From: an uncultured Kiritimatiellota bacterium
Lineage (GTDB): Bacteria; Verrucomicrobiota; Kiritimatiellia; RFP12; UBA1067
Direction of reading: 5' to 3'
Assembly: GCA_934643865.1 (NCBI GenBank)
Contig: CAKUCX010000017.1
Coordinates: forward strand, 1 to 54,745
Length of the DNA stretch: 54,745 nucleotides
The notes under the pieces are model-generated. The model was not told the DNA's origin and ran no database searches. It saw only the letters and a list, made by a program, of their open reading frames with translations. Each line of letters opens with the position of its first letter. The first letter of the stretch is position 1. A program made the position numbers and the translations under genes. This document shows, in pieces, positions 16,822 to 24,250 of the stretch.

Positions 16822-18168
16822 TCAGAGCGCGAGGCGCAGGGTCGATTCGCGGGCGGGGCCGATGGAGAGGATGCCGAGCTTCGCGCCCGAAAGCGCCACG
16901 AGGCGGTCCACGTAGGCCTTCGCCTTGGGCGGCAGGTCCTCGATGCGCGTGATATGGGACGTCTCGCACATCCAACCGTCCATCTCCTCGTAGATCGGCT
17001 TCACGCGGGCGAGTTCGTCGGCCGAGGTCGGCATGTCCTCGATGCGCCGGCCGTCCAGCTCGTAGGCGACGCAGATCTTGATCTTCTCGAAGACGTCCAT
17101 CACGTCGAGCTTCGTGAGCGCCCAGTAGTCGATGCCGTTGATCCGCTGCGCGTAGCGCGCGACGACGGCGTCATACCAGCCCGTGCGGCGGGGACGCTTC
17201 GTGACCGCGCCGAACTCGTGCCCGCGCTCGGCGAGTGTCCGTCCGTCCGCGTCCTGCTTGTCCTCCGCGTTGTAGAGCTCCGTCGGGAACGGCCCCGCGC
17301 CGACGCGCGTCGTATAGGCCTTGACGACGCCCACCACGCAGTCGATGTCGCGCGGGGAGAGGCCGCTACCGATGCACGCGCCGCCCGAGGTCGGGTTGGA
17401 CGAGGTGACGAAGGGATAGGTGCCGAAGTCGATGTCGAGCATCGTGCCCTGGGCGCCTTCGAGGAGGATGGACTTGCCGGCGGCCTTCGCCTGGTGGAGC
17501 ATCGGCACGGTGTCGCGGATGTAGGGCGAGAGCTTCTCCTGCGCGGTCTTGTAGATGGCGACGATCTCGTCCGCGTCCATCTGGTAGTCGCGGACCGTGC
17601 AGCCGGGCACGTCGATCTGGTCGCCCGCGTCCACGCGCTCGGCCTTCAGCATCCGCAGACGGCGGTTCGTCTCCTCCACCTGCTCGCGCACGGCGTCGAG
17701 GAAGTTCGCCGCGAGCATGTCGCCGCAGCGGAGGCCCGTGCGGGAGACCTTGGCGGCGTAGGCGGGGCCGATCCCGCGTCCCGTCGTGCCGATCTTCTTC
17801 TCCACCGCGCGGGCAGCCTCCTCCGCCTTGTCGAGCGCGCGGTGGTAGAGCATCACCATCTGGGTGCGCGTCGAGATGAAGAGGCGTCCCCTCGGTTCGA
17901 CGCCCGTCGCGCGCATGGCCTCGATCTCCTCGATGAGGTCGAGCGGGTTCATCACGACGCCGTTGCCGATGATGCAGATCTTGCCTTCGTGGAGGATGCC
18001 GCTCGGAATGAGACGCAGGACGCGCTTCGTGCCCTCGGCGATGACGGTGTGGCCGGCGTTGGAGCCGCCCTGGTAGCGCACCACGTAGTCCGCCTTGTCC
18101 GTCAGGACGTCGATGATCTTGCCTTTGCCCTCGTCGCCCCACTGGGACCCGACCAAAACCGTATTCAT
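16822..18168 (-). CDS. purA: adenylosuccinate synthetase
   Basis: A 448-residue enzyme that joins IMP and aspartate with GTP, in AMP synthesis. The N-terminal GSQWGDEGKGKIIDVLTDKA loop contains the catalytic Asp, GGSNAGHTV follows, then GTTGRGIGPAYAAKVSRTGL and the C-terminal segment LPPKAKAYVDRLV. The start at 18168 is preceded by GAGGAAGAG. It is the first gene of a unit with cdsA and has its own extended -10 about 37 nt upstream. Confidence 0.96.
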   Translation of the reverse strand: MNTVLVGSQWGDEGKGKIIDVLTDKADYVVRYQGGSNAGHTVIAEGTKRVLRLIPSGILHEGKICIIGNGVVMNPLDLIEEIEAMRATGVEPRGRLFISTRTQMVMLYHRALDKAEEAARAVEKKIGTTGRGIGPAYAAKVSRTGLRCGDMLAANFLDAVREQVEETNRRLRMLKAERVDAGDQIDVPGCTVRDYQMDADEIVAIYKTAQEKLSPYIRDTVPMLHQAKAAGKSILLEGAQGTMLDIDFGTYPFVTSSNPTSGGACIGSGLSPRDIDCVVGVVKAYTTRVGAGPFPTELYNAEDKQDADGRTLAERGHEFGAVTKRPRRTGWYDAVVARYAQRINGIDYWALTKLDVMDVFEKIKICVAYELDGRRIEDMPTSADELARVKPIYEEMDGWMCETSHITRIEDLPPKAKAYVDRLVALSGAKLGILSIGPARESTLRLAL

Positions 18169-18204
18169 TGCGTGTTCTCTTCCTCGTTGCAAAACGACCC
18201 CGAC

Positions 18205-18213
18205 AGTATACCA
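18205..18213 (-). promoter_or_regulatory. extended -10 promoter of purA
   Basis: TGGTATACT (core 18210-18205) on the minus strand with an upstream TTTTG. The leader to the ATG is about 30 nt and holds a ribosome site. Confidence 0.55.
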
Positions 18214-18246
18214 CAAAAGCCGGGCGGCCCGGCGCGGCGGCGGCTC

Positions 18247-19959
18247 CTACTTGTTCTTGTGGCCGGCGAGCGTCTCGGCGATATTGAGGTAGTAGGCGCG
18301 CATGCGCTCGTAGGCGTTGATGACGTCCAGCTCCACCAGAACGCGGATCGAGGAACCCGGATCCTCCGGCCCCACGCGCCCAAGCTGCACGAGCCGGCAG
18401 TCGCGGATGAACTCGTGGATGGCCCGCGCCTCGTTCTGCACGTCGTCGATGTCGATCGGCGGGCGCGGCGAGCGGATCCATGGCGAAACCTTCTCCGCAA
18501 AGGCGTTCACGCGGTCGTGGACGGACAGAAGCACCTGGACCGAGTTCTCGGACATCTTCTGCCCCTGCCGGCGCAGGCGCTTGACGGCCTTCAGGACGGC
18601 CGCCGTCTCGTCCGAGACGCTTTCAAGCTCGTCCGTCAGGCGCAGAAGGCGCCGCGCGCGCTCCGCGACGTCCCACCCCAGGCGCTTCGACATCATGCTG
18701 CCGAGGAAATCCGTGACCTCCTTCTGCACGGTGTCGAGGATCGCCTCGCGGTGCGTGATGTGGTTTTCGAGCGCCTCGTCCGACTCGTCCGCCAGCACCT
18801 TCCGCGCGCAGTCGAGCAGTTCGAGGTTGCTCTCGCGCATGAACGTCACCTCCTGCAGGGCCTGGTCGCAGGCGAGGACGGGCGAGACGAGCATGCCGAC
18901 CTTCAGGCACGAAAGGTGGGGCTTCTCGTTCTCGGGCTGCTTGATCATCTTCTCGATGAGGCGGGCAAAGGGCTTGACGAACGGGAAGAGCAGCACGCCG
19001 CGCGCGCACGCGAAGAGCGTGTCCGTCACCGCGATGGGCGCCATCATGTGGGTGTAGGCCTGCACGGACTGGCCGCTCACGACGATCGTCTCGGGGGTGG
19101 CGTAGTCCGGGAAGAGCCAAGGGCCGACCTTCACGAAGAAGACGTAGAAGAACGGAACCAGCACCACCGAACCGGCCACGTTCGAGAGCGTGTGGGCGAG
19201 CGCCGTGCGCTTCGCGTCCGCCGTCCCGCCGATGGCCGCGATCCAGCCCGTCGCCGTCGTGCCGACGTTCGCGCCGAAGAGGACGGCAATCGCGACATCG
19301 TAGGTGATGAGCCCCTGCTGCGCGAGCGCCATCGCAATCGCGATCGTCGCCGCCGAACTTTGGATGACCGCCGTCAGGAGCGTCGCGGCGACGGCGATCT
19401 TCACCACGCCGCCGATGTGCCGCGCGCTCATGGCGGTGAAGACGTGCGCGAAGTCCGGGTTCTGCTTGATGGGCGCGACGCCCTTCGACATGAAGTAGAG
19501 GCCGAGGAAGACGAGCCCCAGGCCGATGACCGTGAGGCCGAGGTTGTGGACGCGCTCGCCCCGGAGGAAAAAATAAAGGGCACCGCCCACGGCGATGCCC
19601 ACGAATCCCAATACCTGCGGATTCGGCGCGTAGGCGATGATCCACACCGTCGCCGTCGTGCCGATGTTCGCGCCGATGAGGACGTTGATGGCCTGCGGCA
19701 GGGTCATGAGGGCCGTCGAGACGAACCCCACGAGCATGACCGTGATGATCGAGCTCGACTGCACGAGGACCGTCGAGAAGATGCCCGTGCCCACGCCGAC
19801 GAGGCGGTGGCTCGTCGCGTGCGTCATGAACTTCCGCAGCCCGCCGCCCGCCGTCGCCTGAAGCCCCTCCGAAAGGTGCTTCATGCCCAGGAGGAACAAG
19901 CCGAGCCCGCCCGCGACGGTCACGAGGACGGAGAAGATCAACGACAGATTCTCTTTCAT
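18247..19959 (-). CDS. Na+/phosphate cotransporter with PhoU-like domain
   Basis: A 570-residue NptA/YjbB-type protein. Two Na/Pi cotransporter repeats carry the hallmark QSS motifs (VQSSSIITVMLVGFV near residue 68 and VIQSSAATIAIAMAL near 200), with about ten membrane helices up to residue 350. A helical PhoU-like domain (about 350-555) follows. The family imports or exports phosphate with sodium across the inner membrane. The start codon is 9 nt after the -10 TATACT, without a ribosome site, so translation is probably leaderless. An 11-G tract lies about 55 nt upstream of the -10. Confidence 0.9.
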   Translation of the reverse strand: MKENLSLIFSVLVTVAGGLGLFLLGMKHLSEGLQATAGGGLRKFMTHATSHRLVGVGTGIFSTVLVQSSSIITVMLVGFVSTALMTLPQAINVLIGANIGTTATVWIIAYAPNPQVLGFVGIAVGGALYFFLRGERVHNLGLTVIGLGLVFLGLYFMSKGVAPIKQNPDFAHVFTAMSARHIGGVVKIAVAATLLTAVIQSSAATIAIAMALAQQGLITYDVAIAVLFGANVGTTATGWIAAIGGTADAKRTALAHTLSNVAGSVVLVPFFYVFFVKVGPWLFPDYATPETIVVSGQSVQAYTHMMAPIAVTDTLFACARGVLLFPFVKPFARLIEKMIKQPENEKPHLSCLKVGMLVSPVLACDQALQEVTFMRESNLELLDCARKVLADESDEALENHITHREAILDTVQKEVTDFLGSMMSKRLGWDVAERARRLLRLTDELESVSDETAAVLKAVKRLRRQGQKMSENSVQVLLSVHDRVNAFAEKVSPWIRSPRPPIDIDDVQNEARAIHEFIRDCRLVQLGRVGPEDPGSSIRVLVELDVINAYERMRAYYLNIAETLAGHKNK

Positions 19960-19968
19960 GCGGCGGAC

Positions 19969-19977
19969 AGTATATCA
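19969..19977 (-). promoter_or_regulatory. extended -10 promoter of Na/Pi cotransporter gene
   Basis: TGATATACT (core 19974-19969), preceded by CCGTTTT. The ATG is 9 nt downstream. Confidence 0.55.
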
Positions 19978-20026
19978 AAAACGGACGGAGGCCGCGCGGC
20001 GTCACGCCCACGGCCCGCAGTCGCCG

Positions 20027-20037
20027 CCCCCCCCCCC
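20027..20037. repeat. 11-base C/G homopolymer
   Basis: Eleven C on the plus strand, so G on the coding strand, in the 127-base gap upstream of the Na/Pi gene. It is flanked by TGAC on its coding-strand 5' side, as in the two surface-protein promoters. Confidence 0.9.
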
Positions 20038-20087
20038 GTCAGCGGTCGGCGCGGCCGGCGTCCATGGCCGGGAGAGGCCTGTGCGCG

Positions 20088-21467
20088 TCATTCGGGCCTC
20101 CCCGTCTGCGTCCAACGGCCCGTGAAGTCGATGTTCTCGACGGTCGCCTTCCCGACATTCCCCCTTACCACCATGAACGGGATCGGCGCGACCTCCATGA
20201 ACGGGACCGGCGTTTCCAGCGCGTTCGTCATCTTGCAGTCGCGCACGGTCAGCGTGCGCACCGTCGCCGGCTCGTCAATCCGGAGCGTCGCGACGGGGAC
20301 GGTCTTCTCGTCGCGGCTGAGGCCCTCGACCGTGAGCCGCCCGACGTCCACCGCGCCCTCGACCCAGACGAGCGGGAGATGCGCGCGCGAGTGAACGCCG
20401 ACGTTCTCCGGCGAAAGCACCTTCGCCGCGAAGGCGTCGCGGATCACGATGTCGTCAAAGACGCCGCGCGTCTTTCGGTTCCCGAAGAAGTGCGTCAGGC
20501 CCACCATGTACGTGTAGAAGTTCCCGTGGACGTTGCGGATCGTCACGCGCTTCAGGTTTGCGCCCGTCGAGAGGAGCCGCACCGCGCTGTGGCAGTAGTC
20601 GGCGTAGATCCCGTCGATGTCGATGTCGGTGATGTCGCCCTCCTCCTGCGCGCACTGCCCGTCGTTCGCGTTCAGGGCCACCATGTCGTCGAAGCACGTG
20701 CCGCGCAGGTTCGAGATCTTCCCGTGGTGGCACCAGCCGTCGAGATGCACGCCGTCCATGTTGAGGAAGATCGGGTTGCACGTCGTGTAGTCGAACGTGA
20801 GGTCGTCCACGAGGAAATAGGACGTGCGGCAGAAGGCGAGGCCGTAGGACGTCGGGTTTCGGATCGTCAGGCCCCTCACGGTCATCCCCTCCACGTGCGA
20901 GAAGCGCATCGCCATGCCGAAGAAGAAGCCGTTCTCGTGCTTCGGCGGCAGGCCGCCCGCGCGCGGCGGCGTGCAGTGCCGGAGCTGCTGGGGGTTCGGC
21001 GACTGGTCGAGGTTCGCCGTGTCCCAGATGCCGCCCGTGAGCGCGATGCGGCGGTCGCTTCCGCCGACGTAGCCCCTGTTCTCGACCATCGGGCAGTCCG
21101 ATCCCGGCGCGAGGCGGACGACCGAGAAGCGGTCGAGCCGAAGTTCGGTGTCCGAGCCGATGCGGAGCGTCTTCGAGATGCGGTAGTGCCGCTTCGGCGG
21201 CGGCAGATAGACACAGGGCGCGCCGGAATCGAGCCGCGCCTGGATCGCCGCCGTGTCGTCCGCCACCCCGTCGCCGACGAGCGGCGGCAGGCGTCCACCC
21301 GCCGCCAGCGCCTCCAGCACCGCCGCGCAAGCCGCGACGAGAACACATCCTGCCTTGGAGAACAAAGACCCGCGCCTCGGCGCTGCCGCCGGTGCGACGT
21401 TCCCCTCGCCAATCCGGACGTGCGGATTCCCCGCATCCGGCCTTTCCCGTAGAGTTGCGTCCGTCAT
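20088..21467 (-). CDS. secreted right-handed beta-helix protein, polygalacturonase-like (GH28-related)
   Basis: A 459-residue protein. The start at 21467 is preferred over an in-frame ATG at 21506 because GAAAGGAAAAG lies just before it. After a 35-residue polar lead comes a hydrophobic segment (CVLVAACAAVLEALAAGG), then the pectin-lyase-like entry motif (GDGVADDTAAIQARLDSG) and successive beta-helix coils. MDGVHLDGW and FDDMVALNANDG occupy the places of the GH28 NTD and DD acid motifs but are divergent. It probably acts on a polysaccharide outside the cytoplasm. The unusually long lead before the hydrophobic segment is odd. It borders the AT-richer accessory block. Confidence 0.72.
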   Translation of the reverse strand: MTDATLRERPDAGNPHVRIGEGNVAPAAAPRRGSLFSKAGCVLVAACAAVLEALAAGGRLPPLVGDGVADDTAAIQARLDSGAPCVYLPPPKRHYRISKTLRIGSDTELRLDRFSVVRLAPGSDCPMVENRGYVGGSDRRIALTGGIWDTANLDQSPNPQQLRHCTPPRAGGLPPKHENGFFFGMAMRFSHVEGMTVRGLTIRNPTSYGLAFCRTSYFLVDDLTFDYTTCNPIFLNMDGVHLDGWCHHGKISNLRGTCFDDMVALNANDGQCAQEEGDITDIDIDGIYADYCHSAVRLLSTGANLKRVTIRNVHGNFYTYMVGLTHFFGNRKTRGVFDDIVIRDAFAAKVLSPENVGVHSRAHLPLVWVEGAVDVGRLTVEGLSRDEKTVPVATLRIDEPATVRTLTVRDCKMTNALETPVPFMEVAPIPFMVVRGNVGKATVENIDFTGRWTQTGRPE

Positions 21468-21654
21468 CGCTTGTCTTTTCCTTTCATTAGCGTTCCGTTC
21501 GGCCATCGAAGAAGACGCTTAAAACGCGCTGCATTGGGGAACGGTTTGGGGCGACCTGCGCCCCTGTTGTGAAAAAGCCACGCCCAAAAGCAACGCGGGT
21601 AATGTACACCATCCTGCGTCAGATTGCAACTCGAAGGGACAAAACGCGCGCCGC

Positions 21655-21735
21655 CCCCCTTACCCTCGACCTCGTTGTAGACGAACCCCTTGAGAGGTCT
21701 TCGACCGTCAAGTCCGTGCGGAGTGTCAATTTCAT
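21655..21735 (-). pseudogene. fossil 5' end of a DUF262-family gene
   Basis: From the ATG at 21735 (ribosome site AAAAAGGAACG) the sequence reads MKLTLRTDLTVEDL. After a one-base slip it continues GFVYNEVEGKGG, then loses similarity. I recall this start (MKLTLKTD...GFVYNELEGKG) from DUF262/HNH proteins of gut bacteria, related to GmrSD-type and restriction-linked proteins. Only about 27 codons remain, followed by unrelated sequence leading into the beta-helix gene leader. It stands 33 nt after the DUF1016 gene stop, so it was once the next gene of that operon. The rest of 21468-21768 holds no gene I can support. Confidence 0.55.
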
Positions 21736-21768
21736 GTGTTTCGTTCCTTTTTGTCAAACTTGCTCCCA

Positions 21769-22827
21769 TCAAGTCCTCGCATGCTGATCAATGAATATCC
21801 GCTTCTGCGTCTCGATTTCCTTACGCAGTTCCTCGTCGCTCGGAAGGCAAAGCCGATATTTCGTCGCAAAGAGCTGTTCGTTTCCGTGGAGAACCGAATA
21901 CTTGGCGATGTCGGAATCCGTATCGGAACAGAGCAAAATACCCAGTGTCGGATTGTCGTCCTCACCACGCCTGAGCTGGTCGTACATTCTCACATACATG
22001 TCCATCTGCCCGACATCCTGATGTGTGATCTTTGTGGCCTTGAGGTCGATCAGCACAAAACATTTAAGTATGTAATTGTAGAACACAAGGTCAATGTAAT
22101 AGTCGTCCTTCTCCGTATGGATATGCTGTTGACGGGCAACGAACGCATACCCCTTCCCAAGTTCCATCAGAAACTCGCGGACATTGTCCAGAATTGCCGT
22201 TTCTAGATCGCTCTCGGTAAAGGACGTGTCCTGCCTGACCCCCAGGAATTCGGCAATGACAGGATTCTTGACGAACACCAGTTTCTGCTGAAGCGGCTTC
22301 GTGATCTTGATCATCTCCGCATGGACGGCATCCTTCGACTGGGAAAGAAGCGTCCGTTCGTAATACTGTGACGAGATGTTGCGCTGCAGCGTCCTCACGC
22401 TCCATGCTTCCGCAGCGGCTTCATCCAAATACCACCGCATCGCAGCGTTGTCTTCAATTTGCAGAAGTTTGCGGTAATGCGTCCAACTGAGAAGCCTCCC
22501 TGATTTTGGACTCAGTGAATCCAAAATCTCAAATCTCTTGAAAAACGCGAGATATTTGTACAGACTGCCAAAATCAAACCCCGCACCGTATTTGGCAGTC
22601 AATTCCTCGGCAAGGGCTCTCATGGTCTCCTTGCCATACTCCGCCCGCACTGCGCCTTTGAGTTCCTCCTCGGCGATGCGTTTGCCAATAAGCCAATTTC
22701 GATAGACAAGTACGACATCGACGGCACGGAAGGCGACATCTTTCGCCTGTTCGATGATCGAACCGAGATCCGTCGCCAAAACACCATCGCCGCGATAGAC
22801 AATGTCTATGTCAAATTTTCCGACCAT
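21769..22827 (-). CDS. DUF1016 (YhcG-type) PD-(D/E)XK nuclease-family protein
   Basis: A 352-residue protein. The start at 22827 (ribosome site GAGAGG) is preferred over the ATG at 22854. The N-terminal half is the DUF1016 helical domain (VYRNWLIGKRIAEEELKG, then the FAFFKRFEILDSLSPKSGRL-like stretch and LSWTHYRKLLQIED). The C-terminal half is a PD-(D/E)XK fold with DDYYIDLVFY (Asp246) and VLIDLKATKI (Asp261, Lys263). Members cluster with restriction-modification genes and are suspected nucleases or accessory factors. Here it sits between a broken methylase and a DUF262 fossil. Base composition is lower in GC than in the housekeeping region. Confidence 0.85.
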   Translation of the reverse strand: MVGKFDIDIVYRGDGVLATDLGSIIEQAKDVAFRAVDVVLVYRNWLIGKRIAEEELKGAVRAEYGKETMRALAEELTAKYGAGFDFGSLYKYLAFFKRFEILDSLSPKSGRLLSWTHYRKLLQIEDNAAMRWYLDEAAAEAWSVRTLQRNISSQYYERTLLSQSKDAVHAEMIKITKPLQQKLVFVKNPVIAEFLGVRQDTSFTESDLETAILDNVREFLMELGKGYAFVARQQHIHTEKDDYYIDLVFYNYILKCFVLIDLKATKITHQDVGQMDMYVRMYDQLRRGEDDNPTLGILLCSDTDSDIAKYSVLHGNEQLFATKYRLCLPSDEELRKEIETQKRIFIDQHART

Positions 22828-22839
22828 TTGAACCCTCTC

Positions 22840-22926
22840 AATAATTACACGCATTAAACGCCGTCAGTACGGCTCCACACCGTCGAGTCTCCTCTTCTCC
22901 GTCATCTCCGCGCTCCCGTCCCTGTT
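22840..22926 (-). pseudogene. possible 3' remnant of the EcoRI-type methylase gene
   Basis: The minus-strand frame reads NRDGSAEMTEKRRLDGVEPY, a TGA, then RRLMRVIIERV into the leader of the DUF1016 gene. The GVEPY...RVIIERV pattern resembles the end of EcoRI-family methylases (Y-x-RI-x-I-R). It is in the same frame as the 5' fragment at 23788-24132. This is weak, pattern-level evidence. Confidence 0.35.
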
Positions 22927-22930
22927 CTAT

Positions 22931-23140
22931 GCCGCAGAGAGCGCAAAGGCCGACAAGCCGCGTCCCCAAGTCTTTGCGACCTTTGCGTCCTTTGCGGCCA
23001 TTCCATCCCCGTTTTTAGCCGCAAAGAACGCAGAGAGCGCAAAGGCCGACAAGCCGCGTCCCCAAGTCTTTGCGACCTTTGCGTCCTTTGCGGCCATTCC
23101 ATCCCCGTTTTTAGCCGCAAAGAACGCAGAGAGCGCAAAG
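22931..23140. repeat. palindromic repeat units, left group
   Basis: Units of about 77-96 bases: a left arm (gccgcaaagaacgcagagag, continuing cgcaaagg), a centre (ccgacaagccgcgtccccaa), and a right arm (tctttgcgacctttgcgtcc, continuing tttgcggc) that is nearly the reverse complement of the left. Unit 1 is 22931-22999 (shortened left arm) and unit 2 is 23018-23094; they are joined by attccatccccgttttta. At 23114-23140 only a left arm remains, and the GxxExxY gene begins right after it (stop codon at 23145). Confidence 0.9.
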
Positions 23141-23144
23141 AAAA

Positions 23145-23522
23145 TTAAAGGCTTCTCGCAAGTTTCCTGCATTGGAATCTCTCCGATCCGAAGTTTATCA
23201 GCATTCCGTGTTCGAGGTTCATGGCCTTTAGGTAGTTGATCGTCTGGGCAACGTGAATTGGAAGCAGCATCCCGACGGCCTTCAATTCCACGACGATTCC
23301 GTCGACTACCATGTCTGCGAAATATTCTCCGATGACGAAACCGTCCTCGTCCGCCACCTGAATCGGGACTTGGCAAGAGACCTCCATGCCGGACTTCGCC
23401 AGACGATGTGCAAGACCGTTTTCATAGACCTTTTCAAGGTACCCCGTCCCAAGGTACACATGAAGGTCGTATGCGACTTGCCTTATGCGGTCACAAATGG
23501 ACTTCGCCTCTTCGTCAGTCAT
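23145..23522 (-). CDS. GxxExxY protein (PD-(D/E)XK_3 nuclease-like), inside repeat hairpin loop
   Basis: A 125-residue protein. The start at 23522 (MTDEEAKSICDRIRQVAYDL) is chosen because upstream in-frame codons fall in repeat DNA. The name-giving motif is GYLEKVY (Gly27, Glu30, Tyr33). The nuclease-fold residues Asp70 and Glu79-Leu-Lys81 (ADMVVDGIVVELKAV) are intact. The family is widespread, often multi-copy, and of unknown function. The coding region is bounded by a lone left arm (23114-23140) at its 3' side and a lone right arm (23535-23562) at its 5' side, so it takes the place of the 20-base centre of one palindromic unit. Confidence 0.85.
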   Translation of the reverse strand: MTDEEAKSICDRIRQVAYDLHVYLGTGYLEKVYENGLAHRLAKSGMEVSCQVPIQVADEDGFVIGEYFADMVVDGIVVELKAVGMLLPIHVAQTINYLKAMNLEHGMLINFGSERFQCRKLARSL

Positions 23523-23534
23523 ATTCACCCCCGG

Positions 23535-23790
23535 TCTTTGCGACCTTTGCGTCCTTTGCGGCAAAAATCACTTCCCCATGCCCGTCTCCGTTTTTAGCCC
23601 CAGAGAACGCAGAGAGCGCAAAGGCCGACCAGCCGCGTCCCCCAATCTTTTCGACCTTTGCGTTCTTTGCGGCTAAAATCACTTCCCCATGCCCGTCTCC
23701 GTCTTTAGCCGCAGAGAACGCAGAGAGCGCAAAGGCCGACAAGCCGCGTCCCCCAATCTTTGCGACCTTTGCGTTCTTTGCGGCCAATAT
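23535..23790. repeat. palindromic repeat units, right group
   Basis: A lone right arm (23535-23562) upstream of the GxxExxY gene is followed by two full units (about 23598-23675 and 23709-23784) separated by aaaatcacttccccatgccc linkers. The last right arm runs straight into methylase codons at 23788. Unit sequence agrees with the left group, with small changes in the linker. Confidence 0.9.
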
Positions 23791-24132
23791 CCAGGCCAGG
23801 AACTCGCGGAAGAGCGAGAACGGCGGATTCGTCACGATGACGTCGGCCTCGTCGCGCAGGGTCTTCACCTCGTCGGAGCGGAAGTCGCCGTCGCCGTCCA
23901 GGCAGTCCCACTTCAGGTCGGCGAGGTCGATGCGCCCGAAGCTCTCGGCGAAGTAGCGCGTGAAGTTGCTCCACTCCGGGTCGTCGCAGGGGAGGAGGAC
24001 GGTCTTGCCTCGGAAGGCGTTGGCGTCATCGTCGAGATACGCCTCCATCTCCCGCGCGATGTCGGCGTACTGCGTGTAGAACTCGTCCTTCTTCGCCTTC
24101 TTCGCGGCACTCAGGTTTGCATTGGCCATCAT
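23788..24132 (-). pseudogene. truncated EcoRI-type adenine-specific DNA methylase
   Basis: The ATG at 24132 (ribosome site AAGGAG) opens MANANLSAAKKAKKDEFYTQ, then LLPCDDPEWSNFTRYF and VIVTNPPFSLFREFLAWI, all strong signatures of the EcoRI methylase family; NPPF is the catalytic motif IV. Two lesions are visible. The loop normally between the NFTRYF and WDCLDGDGDFRS segments (tens of residues in relatives I remember) is missing, and the frame then enters repeat DNA after FREFLAWI. The frame stays open through the repeats to 23515 but encodes only repeat translation. It cannot be an active methylase. Confidence 0.8.
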
Positions 24133-24149
24133 GATCTCCTTGGCATGGG

Positions 24150-24158
24150 ATTATACCA
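24150..24158 (-). promoter_or_regulatory. extended -10 promoter of the methylase remnant
   Basis: TGGTATAAT (core 24155-24150), preceded by TTT. A short leader with AAGGAG precedes the ATG at 24132. Confidence 0.5.
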
Positions 24159-24250
24159 AAATCACGGACGGCCTGTTTCTCATGATGTAAGGCCGAACGC
24201 GCGAATCGCTTTCCTCGTTGTCATGGGTTCTTCCCTCTTTTGCCTTTGAG

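Noticed and set aside
15904..20394. Plus-strand open frame of about 1496 codons across cdsA, purA and the Na/Pi gene
   Set aside because: It spans three well-identified minus-strand genes and their promoters, with low-complexity translation and no domain.
21464..21772. 102-codon minus-strand frame as an intact small gene
   Set aside because: Only the GFVYNEVEGKGG part resembles anything (DUF262), it is out of frame with the ribosome-site ATG, and the rest is unrelated; better explained as a fossil.
22902..23376. Open frames through the palindromic repeats (for example RSLRSLRLKTGMEWPQRTQR)
   Set aside because: Translation of repeat DNA in several frames; repeated peptides follow the DNA units exactly and no start signal exists.
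22931..23790. CRISPR array
   Set aside because: Units are longer and palindromic over their whole length, the linkers are nearly identical rather than unique, and no cas gene is present.
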